A DNA stretch of 64,000 bases. It comes from Flavihumibacter profundi. Its GTDB lineage: Bacteria; Bacteroidota; Bacteroidia; Chitinophagales; Chitinophagaceae. Numbering within the stretch: position 1 is the first letter of the stretch; every line of letters starts with the position of its first letter. The position numbers were made by a program, and so were the translations under genes. The stretch lies in the NCBI RefSeq assembly GCF_020076305.1, contig NZ_JAIQXE010000004.1, forward strand, positions 310,001 through 374,000, read 5' to 3'. The notes below the pieces were generated by a model. It worked only from the letters and a program-made list of their open reading frames with translations, did no database searches and was not told where the DNA came from. Positions 56,896 to 64,000 of this stretch are shown piece by piece.

Positions 56896-58538
56896 GCCAA
56901 TTCATTTTTTGCCCAAACCGCCAGTTTTTCACGGATGATCTTGGCGTTATGCCGAAAGTCCACCGGAAAACCAGGATGAAAGAGCAGGGTTTTGATAGCT
57001 CCGGTCAGGGGATGCTCAGCAGCCCAGGCCAACAGTTCCGCCTTGAGTTTTGCCTGGTCGATCGGGTTACCACTTTTTTCGGGTTCCACACATAATACCG
57101 CTTTGCCATTTACCCCCACCAATGCCGTTCGGAAAACATCCGGATGCTTATTAAAAATATGCTCACACTGAGTGGAATATAGTTCCTGTTCTCCCGCTTT
57201 CACCCGATGGGCCTTTCGCCCGCAAAACCAGAGGTTTCCTTCATCATCAAAATAGCCAAGGTCGCCCATGCGGTGTCGAACCTGGTCGCCATCCCGTATC
57301 TTAGCCAGTTTTGTGGCAGTTTCCCGGTTAAAATAGCTAGTGGTGACATTACACCCCTTTACCACTATCTCCCCGATCTCACCAGGAGCCACTTTGAGGT
57401 CTTCGGACCAATTGGGAATCTCTTCGTCGCTGATGCGGATGATGGCGATTTCCATGCCCTTCACCGCTTTGCCAATACAAACCCCGAATCCGTTTCCGGT
57501 TTTCTCCTGCGTTTCCTGAAGAATCTGGTGACTCCCCACCTTGGCCACCGGCATGGATTCCGTAGCTCCGTAAGGCGTAAAAATCTGGATTCCAGGTGCC
57601 AGCATAGAAGAAAAACGCACCAAAGCTTTAGTGGAAGCAGGCGCCCCGGCAGAAATCACCCTTTTGAGACTTGGGAGTTTGACCCCATTCGCCTCCCCAA
57701 ATCGCCCCACCTTATCAATAAGAGCCGGCGAACCAAACATATTGGTAATGCCAAACTGTTTTATCGGGCCGATGATGTTTTGGGGATTGACTGAAGCAGG
57801 TTTTGTGGGGTCCATGTCGGGAATAATGCTGCTCATGCCCAATGCCGGATTAAACAGGGCAAAAGGCGGGAAAGTGGGCATATCGATCTCTCCCGGCGAA
57901 AATTCAAAGGAATCACGGATCATCTCCAGTTGTGCCCTGAAATTGCCATGAGAATATACAACCCCCTTAGGCAGGCCGGTAGAGCCACTGGTGAAAATGA
58001 TAGCCGCCAAATCGTGCGGCCCTGCATCAAAAAACGGTCCCGGACCTTCAGACCGGTCAAAATTCCGGATATTCTGCATTTTTTTTCCGCCCCAGAACAG
58101 CCGTGGGCCGAGGGTGACGGTTTTACGAATCGTTTTTTTGCCCCAACCAAGGAGTACCCGTGCCGCATGGGCTTTGCTGATTCCGATAAACCCCATCGGT
58201 TCGGTTTCCGTAATGCACTCCTTCATGTTTTTAATACCTATTCCCGGATCAATAAATACAGGAACGACGCCGGTTTGAAGCATAGAAAAACCAAGGATAA
58301 AAAAGTCGAAGCCCGGAGGCACCATCACCACCACCCGGTCACCTCGCTTAAATCCGGCAGCAAGCAGCCCCCGCCCTACGCAGGCGGTTTCAAAGGCGAG
58401 TTCTTTGAAAGTGATTTTTTGATAGCGGGTGATGCCGTTTTTGTCAAGGCTGTTCTTTTCCGGAAATGCAATGGCAAGTGCATCTGGCTGGGAAGCAGCC
58501 TTTTCAATGAGGGCAGAAGCAATGTTAAATGGTTTCAT
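56892..58538 (-). CDS. oleC: OleC-like beta-lactone synthetase
   Basis: A 548-residue ANL-superfamily enzyme. The ATP loop IIFTSGSTGLPKGVVYSHGNF, the block FTPYGATESMPVAKVG and the late block LWFCGRKAHRVKAG are those of OleC, which adenylates a 3-hydroxy acid and closes it to a beta-lactone. It is unlike the FAAL in the same cluster and lacks the FAAL insertion. It sits between oleB and oleD with 4-base overlaps at both ends, the arrangement known from long-chain olefin clusters. If OleB is slow or specific, the lactone itself could accumulate. Confidence 0.92.
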   Translation of the reverse strand: MKPFNIASALIEKAASQPDALAIAFPEKNSLDKNGITRYQKITFKELAFETACVGRGLLAAGFKRGDRVVVMVPPGFDFFILGFSMLQTGVVPVFIDPGIGIKNMKECITETEPMGFIGISKAHAARVLLGWGKKTIRKTVTLGPRLFWGGKKMQNIRNFDRSEGPGPFFDAGPHDLAAIIFTSGSTGLPKGVVYSHGNFRAQLEMIRDSFEFSPGEIDMPTFPPFALFNPALGMSSIIPDMDPTKPASVNPQNIIGPIKQFGITNMFGSPALIDKVGRFGEANGVKLPSLKRVISAGAPASTKALVRFSSMLAPGIQIFTPYGATESMPVAKVGSHQILQETQEKTGNGFGVCIGKAVKGMEIAIIRISDEEIPNWSEDLKVAPGEIGEIVVKGCNVTTSYFNRETATKLAKIRDGDQVRHRMGDLGYFDDEGNLWFCGRKAHRVKAGEQELYSTQCEHIFNKHPDVFRTALVGVNGKAVLCVEPEKSGNPIDQAKLKAELLAWAAEHPLTGAIKTLLFHPGFPVDFRHNAKIIREKLAVWAKNELA

Positions 58539-59419
58539 GGGTTTCTTAAAAAAAAGTCTAGCACCAGTTTGCCGACAGCTTCCTGCTGGTCTTCCAAAAT
58601 ATAATGGCCGGAGTCTTCGAATCTGTGAACCCTGGCCTCAGGCAGGTATTGCATCCAGGCCTCAAGGAAATGCCGGTCAAAAACATAGTCTTTCATGCCC
58701 CAGGCAATAAGGGTCGGGGTATTGCGGAATTGGCCCAGGCACTGCTGCATTTCAGTAACAATCCTGTATCCCGGATCACCTGGTTTAAGGGGAATGTCCT
58801 GCACAAAGCGAAGCGTGGCAATCCTGTTTTTCCATGAGTTGTAAGGAGCAGTCAGGCCATTTCTGACGGCTTTCGACAGCCTGATCCTTTTTACTCCTTC
58901 AATTGTAGCGATCCCGGCGAAGGCATTAAATGCCCGCACCAGGAATGCGCCTACCCATGTGCGAAACAACAACAGGCCAAACGGAAAACTTTTGCCCTGG
59001 GGCAGATGAAAAGCCGTAGTATTCAGGATCACGATCTTTTTGATCGAATACGGATGCCGGTGTGCATATGCCATTCCAATTATACCCCCCCAATCATGTA
59101 CAACAAGGTGGATGTTTTTGGTAATGGCTTTCTTTTCGAGAAATGTCTCAAGGTCGTTCAACCGTTGTTCAAGAGTATAGTTATAGGCTGCATCATCCGG
59201 TTTATCCGAATAGCCACAGCCAATATGGTCCGGAGCCAGGCAATGAAAATGCGGGGAGAGTTTTCGGATAAGTTCCCGGTAATAAAAAGACCAGGTTGGA
59301 TTGCCATGGAGCATGACAACAGGGTCACCTTTTCCTTCCTCCACATAGTGGTATTGGTGTCCACTGATGGTTTCAAAGTGGCTCTTAAAAGGATATAGTT
59401 CCGGGCTTACTCCTTTCAT
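58535..59419 (-). CDS. oleB: OleB-like beta-lactone decarboxylase (alpha/beta hydrolase)
   Basis: A 294-residue alpha/beta hydrolase close in look to haloalkane dehalogenases. The halide-type oxyanion block HGNPTWSFYYREL, nucleophile Asp109 in VVHDWGG, Asp244 in AWGMKDYVFD and His272 in DSGHYILED give a complete triad. In its place next to oleC and oleD it is better read as OleB, which opens the beta-lactone and drops CO2 to leave a cis alkene. It is the second gene of the operon and starts 16 bases after the diiron gene. A dehalogenase role is unlikely from context. Confidence 0.9.
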   Translation of the reverse strand: MKGVSPELYPFKSHFETISGHQYHYVEEGKGDPVVMLHGNPTWSFYYRELIRKLSPHFHCLAPDHIGCGYSDKPDDAAYNYTLEQRLNDLETFLEKKAITKNIHLVVHDWGGIIGMAYAHRHPYSIKKIVILNTTAFHLPQGKSFPFGLLLFRTWVGAFLVRAFNAFAGIATIEGVKRIRLSKAVRNGLTAPYNSWKNRIATLRFVQDIPLKPGDPGYRIVTEMQQCLGQFRNTPTLIAWGMKDYVFDRHFLEAWMQYLPEARVHRFEDSGHYILEDQQEAVGKLVLDFFLRNP

Positions 59420-59435
59420 ATTAGTTAGACTCTTT

Positions 59436-60896
59436 TCATTTACGACCTATGCCTATGATTTGAAGAAGTTCTTCCGGCTCAACATACACACTTATTCTGG
59501 CTAGCTGTTGACTCAGGCGAACGGTGATATGACGATACAGAATTTCGGATTCTACTCCAAACGCCCGGAACGCCTGAATCAGGTGGTGATCTTCAGTTTT
59601 ATCCCCATAGACAGCCTTCATCATCACCTTTAAAGCCACATTGTTTCGAACCCGTTCCAATCTATGACCTTTCCTGAAAAGTTCATTGTAAATTTCTACA
59701 CACAAATCCATATGTCTTTTTTCATCCTGCTCCGATATAGTTTTACAAATACTGCAGAACAAACTATCTGGCATGTATTCTTTTTTACCAAAGAACTCAA
59801 GGTAAGCAGCTCCTATTGCTTCAACAAGCACAGCCAGGAACATACCTGTGCCGGGCATAAACCGTGCAAGCCACATGTAGCGACCAGCACCTTTTATCAG
59901 GATAGCGGAAATAAATTCCCTGGCCTCTAACTTTTCTACCAAAAACCGCCGAAAGGTAGCCGAATGCTTTGCTTCATCCCTTATGAATGTTGTCATTGCT
60001 TCCTGGATCTCACGATGGCGTTTGTAATGGATGATGCCCATAGTTAAAGGAGCGATCGCACTTTGCTCCACTACCAGCGCGTGGTTGGCAATGTCTTTGA
60101 GTCCACGAAGTTGGCGTTTCAAAATCAGATCCTTCAACCGGGACAAATCCCTTTGATCGTCGGGTAAATTCTTAGACGCTAAAGTCCGGTGAACCAGTTC
60201 ATGTGTTTCTTCCAGGTCAAACAATACCTCGGGCTCAATTGAATTAAGCTCCTTACTGATCTTCGTTCTCAGTTTCTCCGATTCGTTTTTGTTGTGTGCA
60301 TCAAATTGTTTGAGATCACTTTGAACCTGATTTATGTTATTGGTCAGCCGGGATAACTGAAGGGACTGCGCCTCTCTCTCTGCATCAGTTTCCAAACGTT
60401 TAACCATTGCTCCTTCCTTAAAGAATCCCAGCCGTTGTTGTTCCTGTAAGTCCAAAAACTCACTATTAAGAATTTCAAACTGATCTTTCAACTTTGAAAC
60501 AGATAATTGGAGATGCTTCAGTGGTGATTGAATCTCTAAAGCCTTATGAATTGTTGTTCTATCATAGGGAACACATTCCCCGATATCTTTCAGGGCATCT
60601 TCTTCCAGGGGAAGTTGCTCTTGCCGGATCTGAACTATTTTGCGTGCTAAAGTCTCTTCAACCATAGGTAAAACCATAAAGAGGATTCTTGAAAAATCCT
60701 TCGGGTCAAGGTTTTCCAAATGTTCTTTCAGGTTATCCCGAACGCTCTGTTGCCAATCAAATTTGGTATCCTTGCTCCAATATTTTTCCTCACTATCCTT
60801 TGTATATTGTGTGAAGTCGCGTGTAGGAGTGATGTAGTAATCCGGTCGTCCTTTGATAACTTTTTTTTGGGGAGATATATTTCGATAATCTTTCAC
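59436..60896 (-). CDS. Ferritin-like diiron protein with long coiled coil
   Basis: A 486-residue protein whose C-terminal 220 residues form a ferritin-like bundle with a full set of diiron ligands: Glu277 (VVEQSA), Glu308/His311 (DEAKH), Glu359 (LVEAIG) and Glu392/His395 (DEKRH). The first 120 residues are helical and unknown; residues about 125-225 look like a coiled coil rich in Leu, Glu, Gln and Lys. It is the first gene of the cluster, starting with GTG, since the frame is closed just upstream. It probably activates O2 to oxidise or desaturate the product or a precursor, as in AurF-type or desaturase-type enzymes. Which reaction is unknown. Confidence 0.78.
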   Translation of the reverse strand: MKDYRNISPQKKVIKGRPDYYITPTRDFTQYTKDSEEKYWSKDTKFDWQQSVRDNLKEHLENLDPKDFSRILFMVLPMVEETLARKIVQIRQEQLPLEEDALKDIGECVPYDRTTIHKALEIQSPLKHLQLSVSKLKDQFEILNSEFLDLQEQQRLGFFKEGAMVKRLETDAEREAQSLQLSRLTNNINQVQSDLKQFDAHNKNESEKLRTKISKELNSIEPEVLFDLEETHELVHRTLASKNLPDDQRDLSRLKDLILKRQLRGLKDIANHALVVEQSAIAPLTMGIIHYKRHREIQEAMTTFIRDEAKHSATFRRFLVEKLEAREFISAILIKGAGRYMWLARFMPGTGMFLAVLVEAIGAAYLEFFGKKEYMPDSLFCSICKTISEQDEKRHMDLCVEIYNELFRKGHRLERVRNNVALKVMMKAVYGDKTEDHHLIQAFRAFGVESEILYRHITVRLSQQLARISVYVEPEELLQIIGIGRK

Positions 60897-61173
60897 TTTT
60901 TTGGTCGTGGATTATACAATAGCAGCACTAAAAGCCACCAAACTGTTAATGAATATACTCAATGTGCCATAAAAAAAAGCAGGAAAAAATAAAATAGCAT
61001 TATCCCTTTCGAAGGGCAGGGAAGGATTGATACTTTATTTTATCAACTCGTTGATTATTTAGTGATGGGAAGAAACCATTCAAAGTTTTTTGCTTGCTTT
61101 AAAATCAGGATCTGTTGCAGAAGGTATAAACAATACAATATAGATTAACTATAAACCTCCCTCCAACCAAGGC
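60897..61173. other. Upstream region of the biosynthetic cluster
   Basis: About 277 bases, AT-rich, upstream of the diiron gene and holding the end of the GC-rich gene. It should contain the main promoter of the 22-kb cluster, since all genes from 60896 to 38667 read leftward. A TATAAT-like hexamer is visible on the minus strand near 60910, without a good partner. The short palindrome CCCTT-TCG-AAGGG lies around 61004-61016. No regulator gene is next to it. Confidence 0.4.
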
Positions 61174-61947
61174 TCAGGTAATCGTTGTGTAATGAAAGAG
61201 CCCGAGATAGAACATCACCCAATAGGCGGGCGAGACCAGCAACGCCATCTCATACGCACTGTCGTACGCAAACCCGGCGGCCTGAAAGAAATGACTCGGC
61301 ATAGTGTACTCCCGTCGCTCATAGTCATAGATCTCCACCATCCTGACACCCAGGTTGTAGTTGATGACATAGAAGAGCATCACCAATAAGGAATAGGCGA
61401 TTACGTAGGTGAAGGCATGCGCCCGGTATGGCGCGTGTATCAAGAACAGCGCCGTCAGGCAGCCGGTGTTGATCAGGGCAAGGAGCATGACGGCCCCGGG
61501 TCGTGTCATTGCTCGCCGACTAACAAGTGGCTCCTCCCCAGGGCCGAGACGGCGCAAGTCACGTCGATCTGCCAGCCCCATGTAGAGTGATCCAAAGCCT
61601 ACCACAAGGGTCGAGCCGGCGATCCCAAACATGATCCTCCCCGCCAGGAATTGATCCGCGACGAAGAAGGCCGGAACGCAAATCGCTGGCCCATCGACCA
61701 AGGCTCGCAAGAGCAAGTCTGCCACCCGCGGCAACTTATAACCATACACATACACCACGCCCTTGCGGATGCCACTCAAGGCGAGGCCGGTCTCGATAAT
61801 CAAGATGAGTATGCTGCTGGAGCAGAAGATGACAAGGTAATCGGTGCCAAACTGCCAGATGAAAACCGCGGTGACAACGAGGTTTAGAAATAGCATTTTG
61901 AGATTGGTGTTGCCGTGTCCTCTCGTGTACTTTCGGACTGAGTACAT
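61174..61947 (-). CDS. Multi-pass membrane protein of unusual high GC
   Basis: A 257-residue protein with about seven hydrophobic segments (LVIFCSSSILILIIETGLAL, GSTLVVGFGSLYMGLADRR, YVIAYSLLVMLFYVINYNLG) and charged loops. I do not recognise a family. Its base composition stands out: the row 61501-61560 has 38 G/C of 60, while the row 62821-62880 in the neighbouring gene has 21 of 60. Codons such as GCC, CGC and CTC are far more common than around it. This points to transfer from a GC-rich source. It sits between the cluster and the sulfotransferase, in the same direction. Confidence 0.7.
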   Translation of the reverse strand: MYSVRKYTRGHGNTNLKMLFLNLVVTAVFIWQFGTDYLVIFCSSSILILIIETGLALSGIRKGVVYVYGYKLPRVADLLLRALVDGPAICVPAFFVADQFLAGRIMFGIAGSTLVVGFGSLYMGLADRRDLRRLGPGEEPLVSRRAMTRPGAVMLLALINTGCLTALFLIHAPYRAHAFTYVIAYSLLVMLFYVINYNLGVRMVEIYDYERREYTMPSHFFQAAGFAYDSAYEMALLVSPAYWVMFYLGLFHYTTIT

Positions 61948-62435
61948 AACGGGGTTGCTTGGTTAATTGATAAATAGAAATACTATTACTTTAAATAACC
62001 AGTTAAAAATCCAGCATCGAACCCAAACTTACTGTTCATATTCAAATGCCTGCTTTTAATTTTTGGATATATATTGAATTAGGTTTAAAGGAGTTCGTAA
62101 TCACAAGAAATCAAAGTCAATTTATAGCAATTCCATGTCCCCTATTTGTGCTCCGAGTTAACCAAACCCTTACCAGTTCAGCATCCCATCTGAAGTAACT
62201 TTAAAACATACTAGCACTGTTCGTCAAAACCGCTCATTAATGAATATTACGTTTTCGTATTCTAATTTAAACATAATTATGGCTTCAAAAAACAACGTTT
62301 TTTAATTGCGGACTTACACCTTTAACTGAACTTCAATATCCGTTGAAAAGTGGGCATCAATGTCATTTGAAGTCAAAACTTTTGGGGAGTGTCTATATAA
62401 TGTAGTTCTGTCTATTTCATTTAAGGCTTGTAAGT
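61948..62435. other. Intergenic region, 488 bases
   Basis: AT-rich DNA between the sulfotransferase stop and the start of the GC-rich membrane gene. The composition drops sharply at 61950, marking the edge of the GC-rich segment. A weak stem AAAAAAC/GTTTTTT lies at 62287-62303. No gene, tRNA or long repeat was found. Confidence 0.45.
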
Positions 62436-63530
62436 TTATAAAAACGGGTAATTCCAATGGTTAATAATGGGTTCCAATTTTTCTGTAACTACTTTCCTTT
62501 CTTCTGCAGGTATTTCATGTTTTAAGCGAACAAACCTTTCCTGACGCCCGACAAAGGATCTCATCTCATTTTCACAATAACCGAAATCATCAAGACGGAT
62601 CGTTTCATATATTTTTCGCATGCTTTCCAGCGGCTTTTGAATAAGTTCTTCATAGGGTATTTCAATCAATTGCCCCTCCGGTACCAGCTCCTTTTCCAGC
62701 AAGTATCGATGCATCATTTTAGCATAAGTGTCCAGGATAACCGAACTGTCGTCAACCTTCCTGGCTCCTCCCAATGCAAATATTTTCTGGGTCACTTTCC
62801 AGAATCGTTTATTGGAAACATAAACTTCATAAGGATTGCGATGAATAAAAATGAATTTTGCATCCGGGAAAAGCGAAAGCAAATGTTTTATTCTTGCAGT
62901 ATTGGGAGGACTTTTAAGAACTAACTGTTTGCTTTGATTGGCCAGTGAGATTTTTTTGAGCAGAAAAATATATTCCTTTTTCCATGCTTCAAATTCAGAC
63001 GCTGGAATGTTTTCGAACAACACGTATTTGTGGAAATATTCATTCATCATATTCGGGAAGAAATAGCCCCATTGTGCTCCCCTGGGGTTTATAGATGTTG
63101 TCATCGTTGCATCTTCTTCACCGGGAAACCGAAAGGATAAGGGTACCCTGTGAACAGAATCGCGGAGTTTAAAAACACGACAAATGAATTCAAATACCGG
63201 TCCAAGTATTTTTTCACTGCTCAGCATTATCTCTGGTAAAACCATTTGAAAATTCGAATGATATCCCAGGCGATCGTCTTTTGTCAATAACTGATGGAGG
63301 TAAGAAGTGCCACTGCGGTAAAAACCGAGAATAAAAACAGGATCCTTTGTTATTGTATGTTGACTGATCTTTTTATTCTGAGATACCAGTTCTATCCAGC
63401 GTAAGGGTTCAAATAGTATTGTTTTAATTAACCAGGGCAGTATATTTTTTAATCCCTTTGTTGAAACCCCTCCATTTTCAAATGTAATTTTCAGGAAAGT
63501 ATAAATTGGCAAAGGGAAAAGCCGTTTCAT
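62436..63530 (-). CDS. Sulfotransferase family protein
   Basis: A 364-residue protein with the 5'-phosphosulfate loop FILGFYRSGTSYLHQLL at about residue 70 and the 3'-phosphate block FIFIHRNPYEVYVSNKRFW at about 230, as in PAPS-dependent sulfotransferases of bacteria. It would move a sulfate group from PAPS to an alcohol or amine, often on a lipid or sugar. It is not in the main operon, but a kinase resembling the PAPS-forming enzyme lies at 38139. A hydroxylated product of the cluster could be its acceptor; this is inference. No signal peptide is seen. Confidence 0.85.
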   Translation of the reverse strand: MKRLFPLPIYTFLKITFENGGVSTKGLKNILPWLIKTILFEPLRWIELVSQNKKISQHTITKDPVFILGFYRSGTSYLHQLLTKDDRLGYHSNFQMVLPEIMLSSEKILGPVFEFICRVFKLRDSVHRVPLSFRFPGEEDATMTTSINPRGAQWGYFFPNMMNEYFHKYVLFENIPASEFEAWKKEYIFLLKKISLANQSKQLVLKSPPNTARIKHLLSLFPDAKFIFIHRNPYEVYVSNKRFWKVTQKIFALGGARKVDDSSVILDTYAKMMHRYLLEKELVPEGQLIEIPYEELIQKPLESMRKIYETIRLDDFGYCENEMRSFVGRQERFVRLKHEIPAEERKVVTEKLEPIINHWNYPFL

Positions 63531-63626
63531 GAAAACAGGTTTGAATTACCGCGATATAGTCCTATTGAAGGTATCGAAAAGTAGTTAAATGACCGATGCC
63601 ACCTTTGTTTTCCTGTTTTTTTATTT

Positions 63627-64000
63627 TTACCGCAACACTTTTTTTATCGCCTTCAGCAAAATCGCTTCCGTACCAGGGGAAACCCCAGATACAAGGTTAC
63701 TGGTTTCATAACCGCCCTGGGAATACGAAATTTTAGTACCGATATAACCAGGCCCGTATTCTTCATAAGCCGCAGTACAAACCTGTTCACCCGGTTTCAT
63801 AGCCTGGGCCGCTAACTGGTATTCGACAAAGCTTTCACCCGGAAGATTCAGCAACCATATTTTACCCAGGCGCAGCGAAGAAACATTTACTTTTTGTCCT
63901 GCTGCAGAACGTTCATACCATGCCAGTTTTTCCGCAGCCGCCATCTTTTCCGGGACAGAAGCCTTTTCATCAGATAAAGTAGCGCGCATATTTTTTTCAA
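63627..64000 (-). CDS. C-terminal part of a neutral ceramidase-like protein
   Basis: The frame on the minus strand has no stop from 63990 to the right edge, so only the last ~124 residues are seen and the N-terminus is outside; the ATG at 63989 is internal. The visible part has LGKIWLLNLPGESFVEYQL, YEEYGPGYIGTKISYSQGG and the end TSNLVSGVSPGTEAILL, which is the usual close of neutral/alkaline ceramidase-like proteins in Bacteroidota. These hydrolyse N-acyl sphingosine or similar amides. Since Bacteroidota make sphingolipids, a lipid-related role is reasonable. The catalytic part cannot be checked here. Confidence 0.7.
   Translation of the reverse strand, partial: EKNMRATLSDEKASVPEKMAAAEKLAWYERSAAGQKVNVSSLRLGKIWLLNLPGESFVEYQLAAQAMKPGEQVCTAAYEEYGPGYIGTKISYSQGGYETSNLVSGVSPGTEAILLKAIKKVLR

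Noticed and set aside
56892-58538. A second fatty acyl-AMP or acyl-CoA ligase for chain loading
   Set aside because: It lacks the FAAL hallmarks of the protein at 53177-54901 and matches OleC in motif set and gene order.
58535-59419. Haloalkane dehalogenase
   Set aside because: The fold and triad would fit, but the gene is translationally coupled to oleC, which in turn overlaps oleD, as in olefin clusters. OleB is the better reading.
61004-61016. Palindrome CCCTT-TCG-AAGGG as an operator for the cluster
   Set aside because: Only five pairs, about 110 bases upstream of the first start, and no regulator gene is near; not enough to call.
62287-62303. AAAAAAC/GTTTTTT stem as a terminator of the sulfotransferase gene
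   Set aside because: The stem is nearly all A-T, lies about 130 bases past the stop and would be too weak; chance in AT-rich DNA is more likely.
1-64000. CRISPR arrays, insertion sequences, prophage, retrons, tRNA or rRNA genes
   Set aside because: Looked for direct repeats, transposase or integrase motifs and RNA gene blocks; none was found.

Overview
The window looks like a chromosomal piece of a Bacteroidota member, most likely Chitinophagaceae or a close relative. The evidence is a SusC-like TonB receptor paired with a DUF4249 protein, a type IX secretion C-terminal sorting domain, GH92 and GH97 glycosidases, MG2/plug surface proteins, low to moderate GC and weak Shine-Dalgarno signals. 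No rRNA, tRNA, CRISPR array, insertion sequence or phage gene was found. Both edges cut genes: an MG2/plug protein on the left and a ceramidase-like protein on the right.

Positions 1-9400 hold surface and envelope genes on the minus strand: TonB receptor, DUF4249 protein, MG2 protein, a secreted unknown, a GNAT-like protein and a T9SS-exported acetylesterase. Positions 9655-19535 form a plus-strand sugar operon with two ThuA-like proteins, a c-type cytochrome with a propeller region, a GH97 enzyme and a GH92 alpha-mannosidase. Positions 19546-23427 carry a START protein, a PhyH dioxygenase, an SDR and a six-hairpin glycosidase-like protein. Positions 23616-29045 form a compact operon: exported asparaginase, exported aspartase, porin and DASS carboxylate transporter. 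Together these would turn asparagine into fumarate and ammonia outside the cytoplasm and import the acid. Positions 29032-33583 encode glycogen debranching enzyme and phosphorylase. Positions 33924-38672 hold another MG2/plug protein, two small envelope proteins and an APS-kinase-like protein.

The most striking part is a twelve-gene minus-strand biosynthetic cluster at 38667-60896. In transcription order it encodes a ferritin-like diiron protein, OleB, OleC, OleD, a DUF6629-like membrane protein, a fatty acyl-AMP ligase, a luciferase-like flavin monooxygenase, a PKS (ACP-KS-AT-DH-KR-ACP), an NRPS (C-A-PCP with a glycine-like code and no release domain), a fused tandem thiolase, a cytochrome P450 and an Sfp-type phosphopantetheinyl transferase. 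The fused thiolase has one complete Cys-His-Asn site and a second half that lost all three residues. Both halves keep the Glu-Pro motif in which OleA carries its catalytic base. It therefore looks like an OleA heterodimer made as one chain.

The inferred pathway is as follows. The ligase loads a fatty acid on the PKS, which extends, reduces and dehydrates it. The NRPS adds glycine. The OleA-like fusion then releases the chain by head-to-head Claisen condensation. OleD and OleC make a beta-lactone that OleB may decarboxylate to an alkene, possibly an enamide. I know of no described pathway that joins FAAL/PKS/NRPS assembly to a full OleABCD set. The idea rests on gene content and active-site residues only.

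Beyond the cluster lie a membrane protein gene of clearly higher GC (61174-61947), a sulfotransferase and the truncated ceramidase-like gene.
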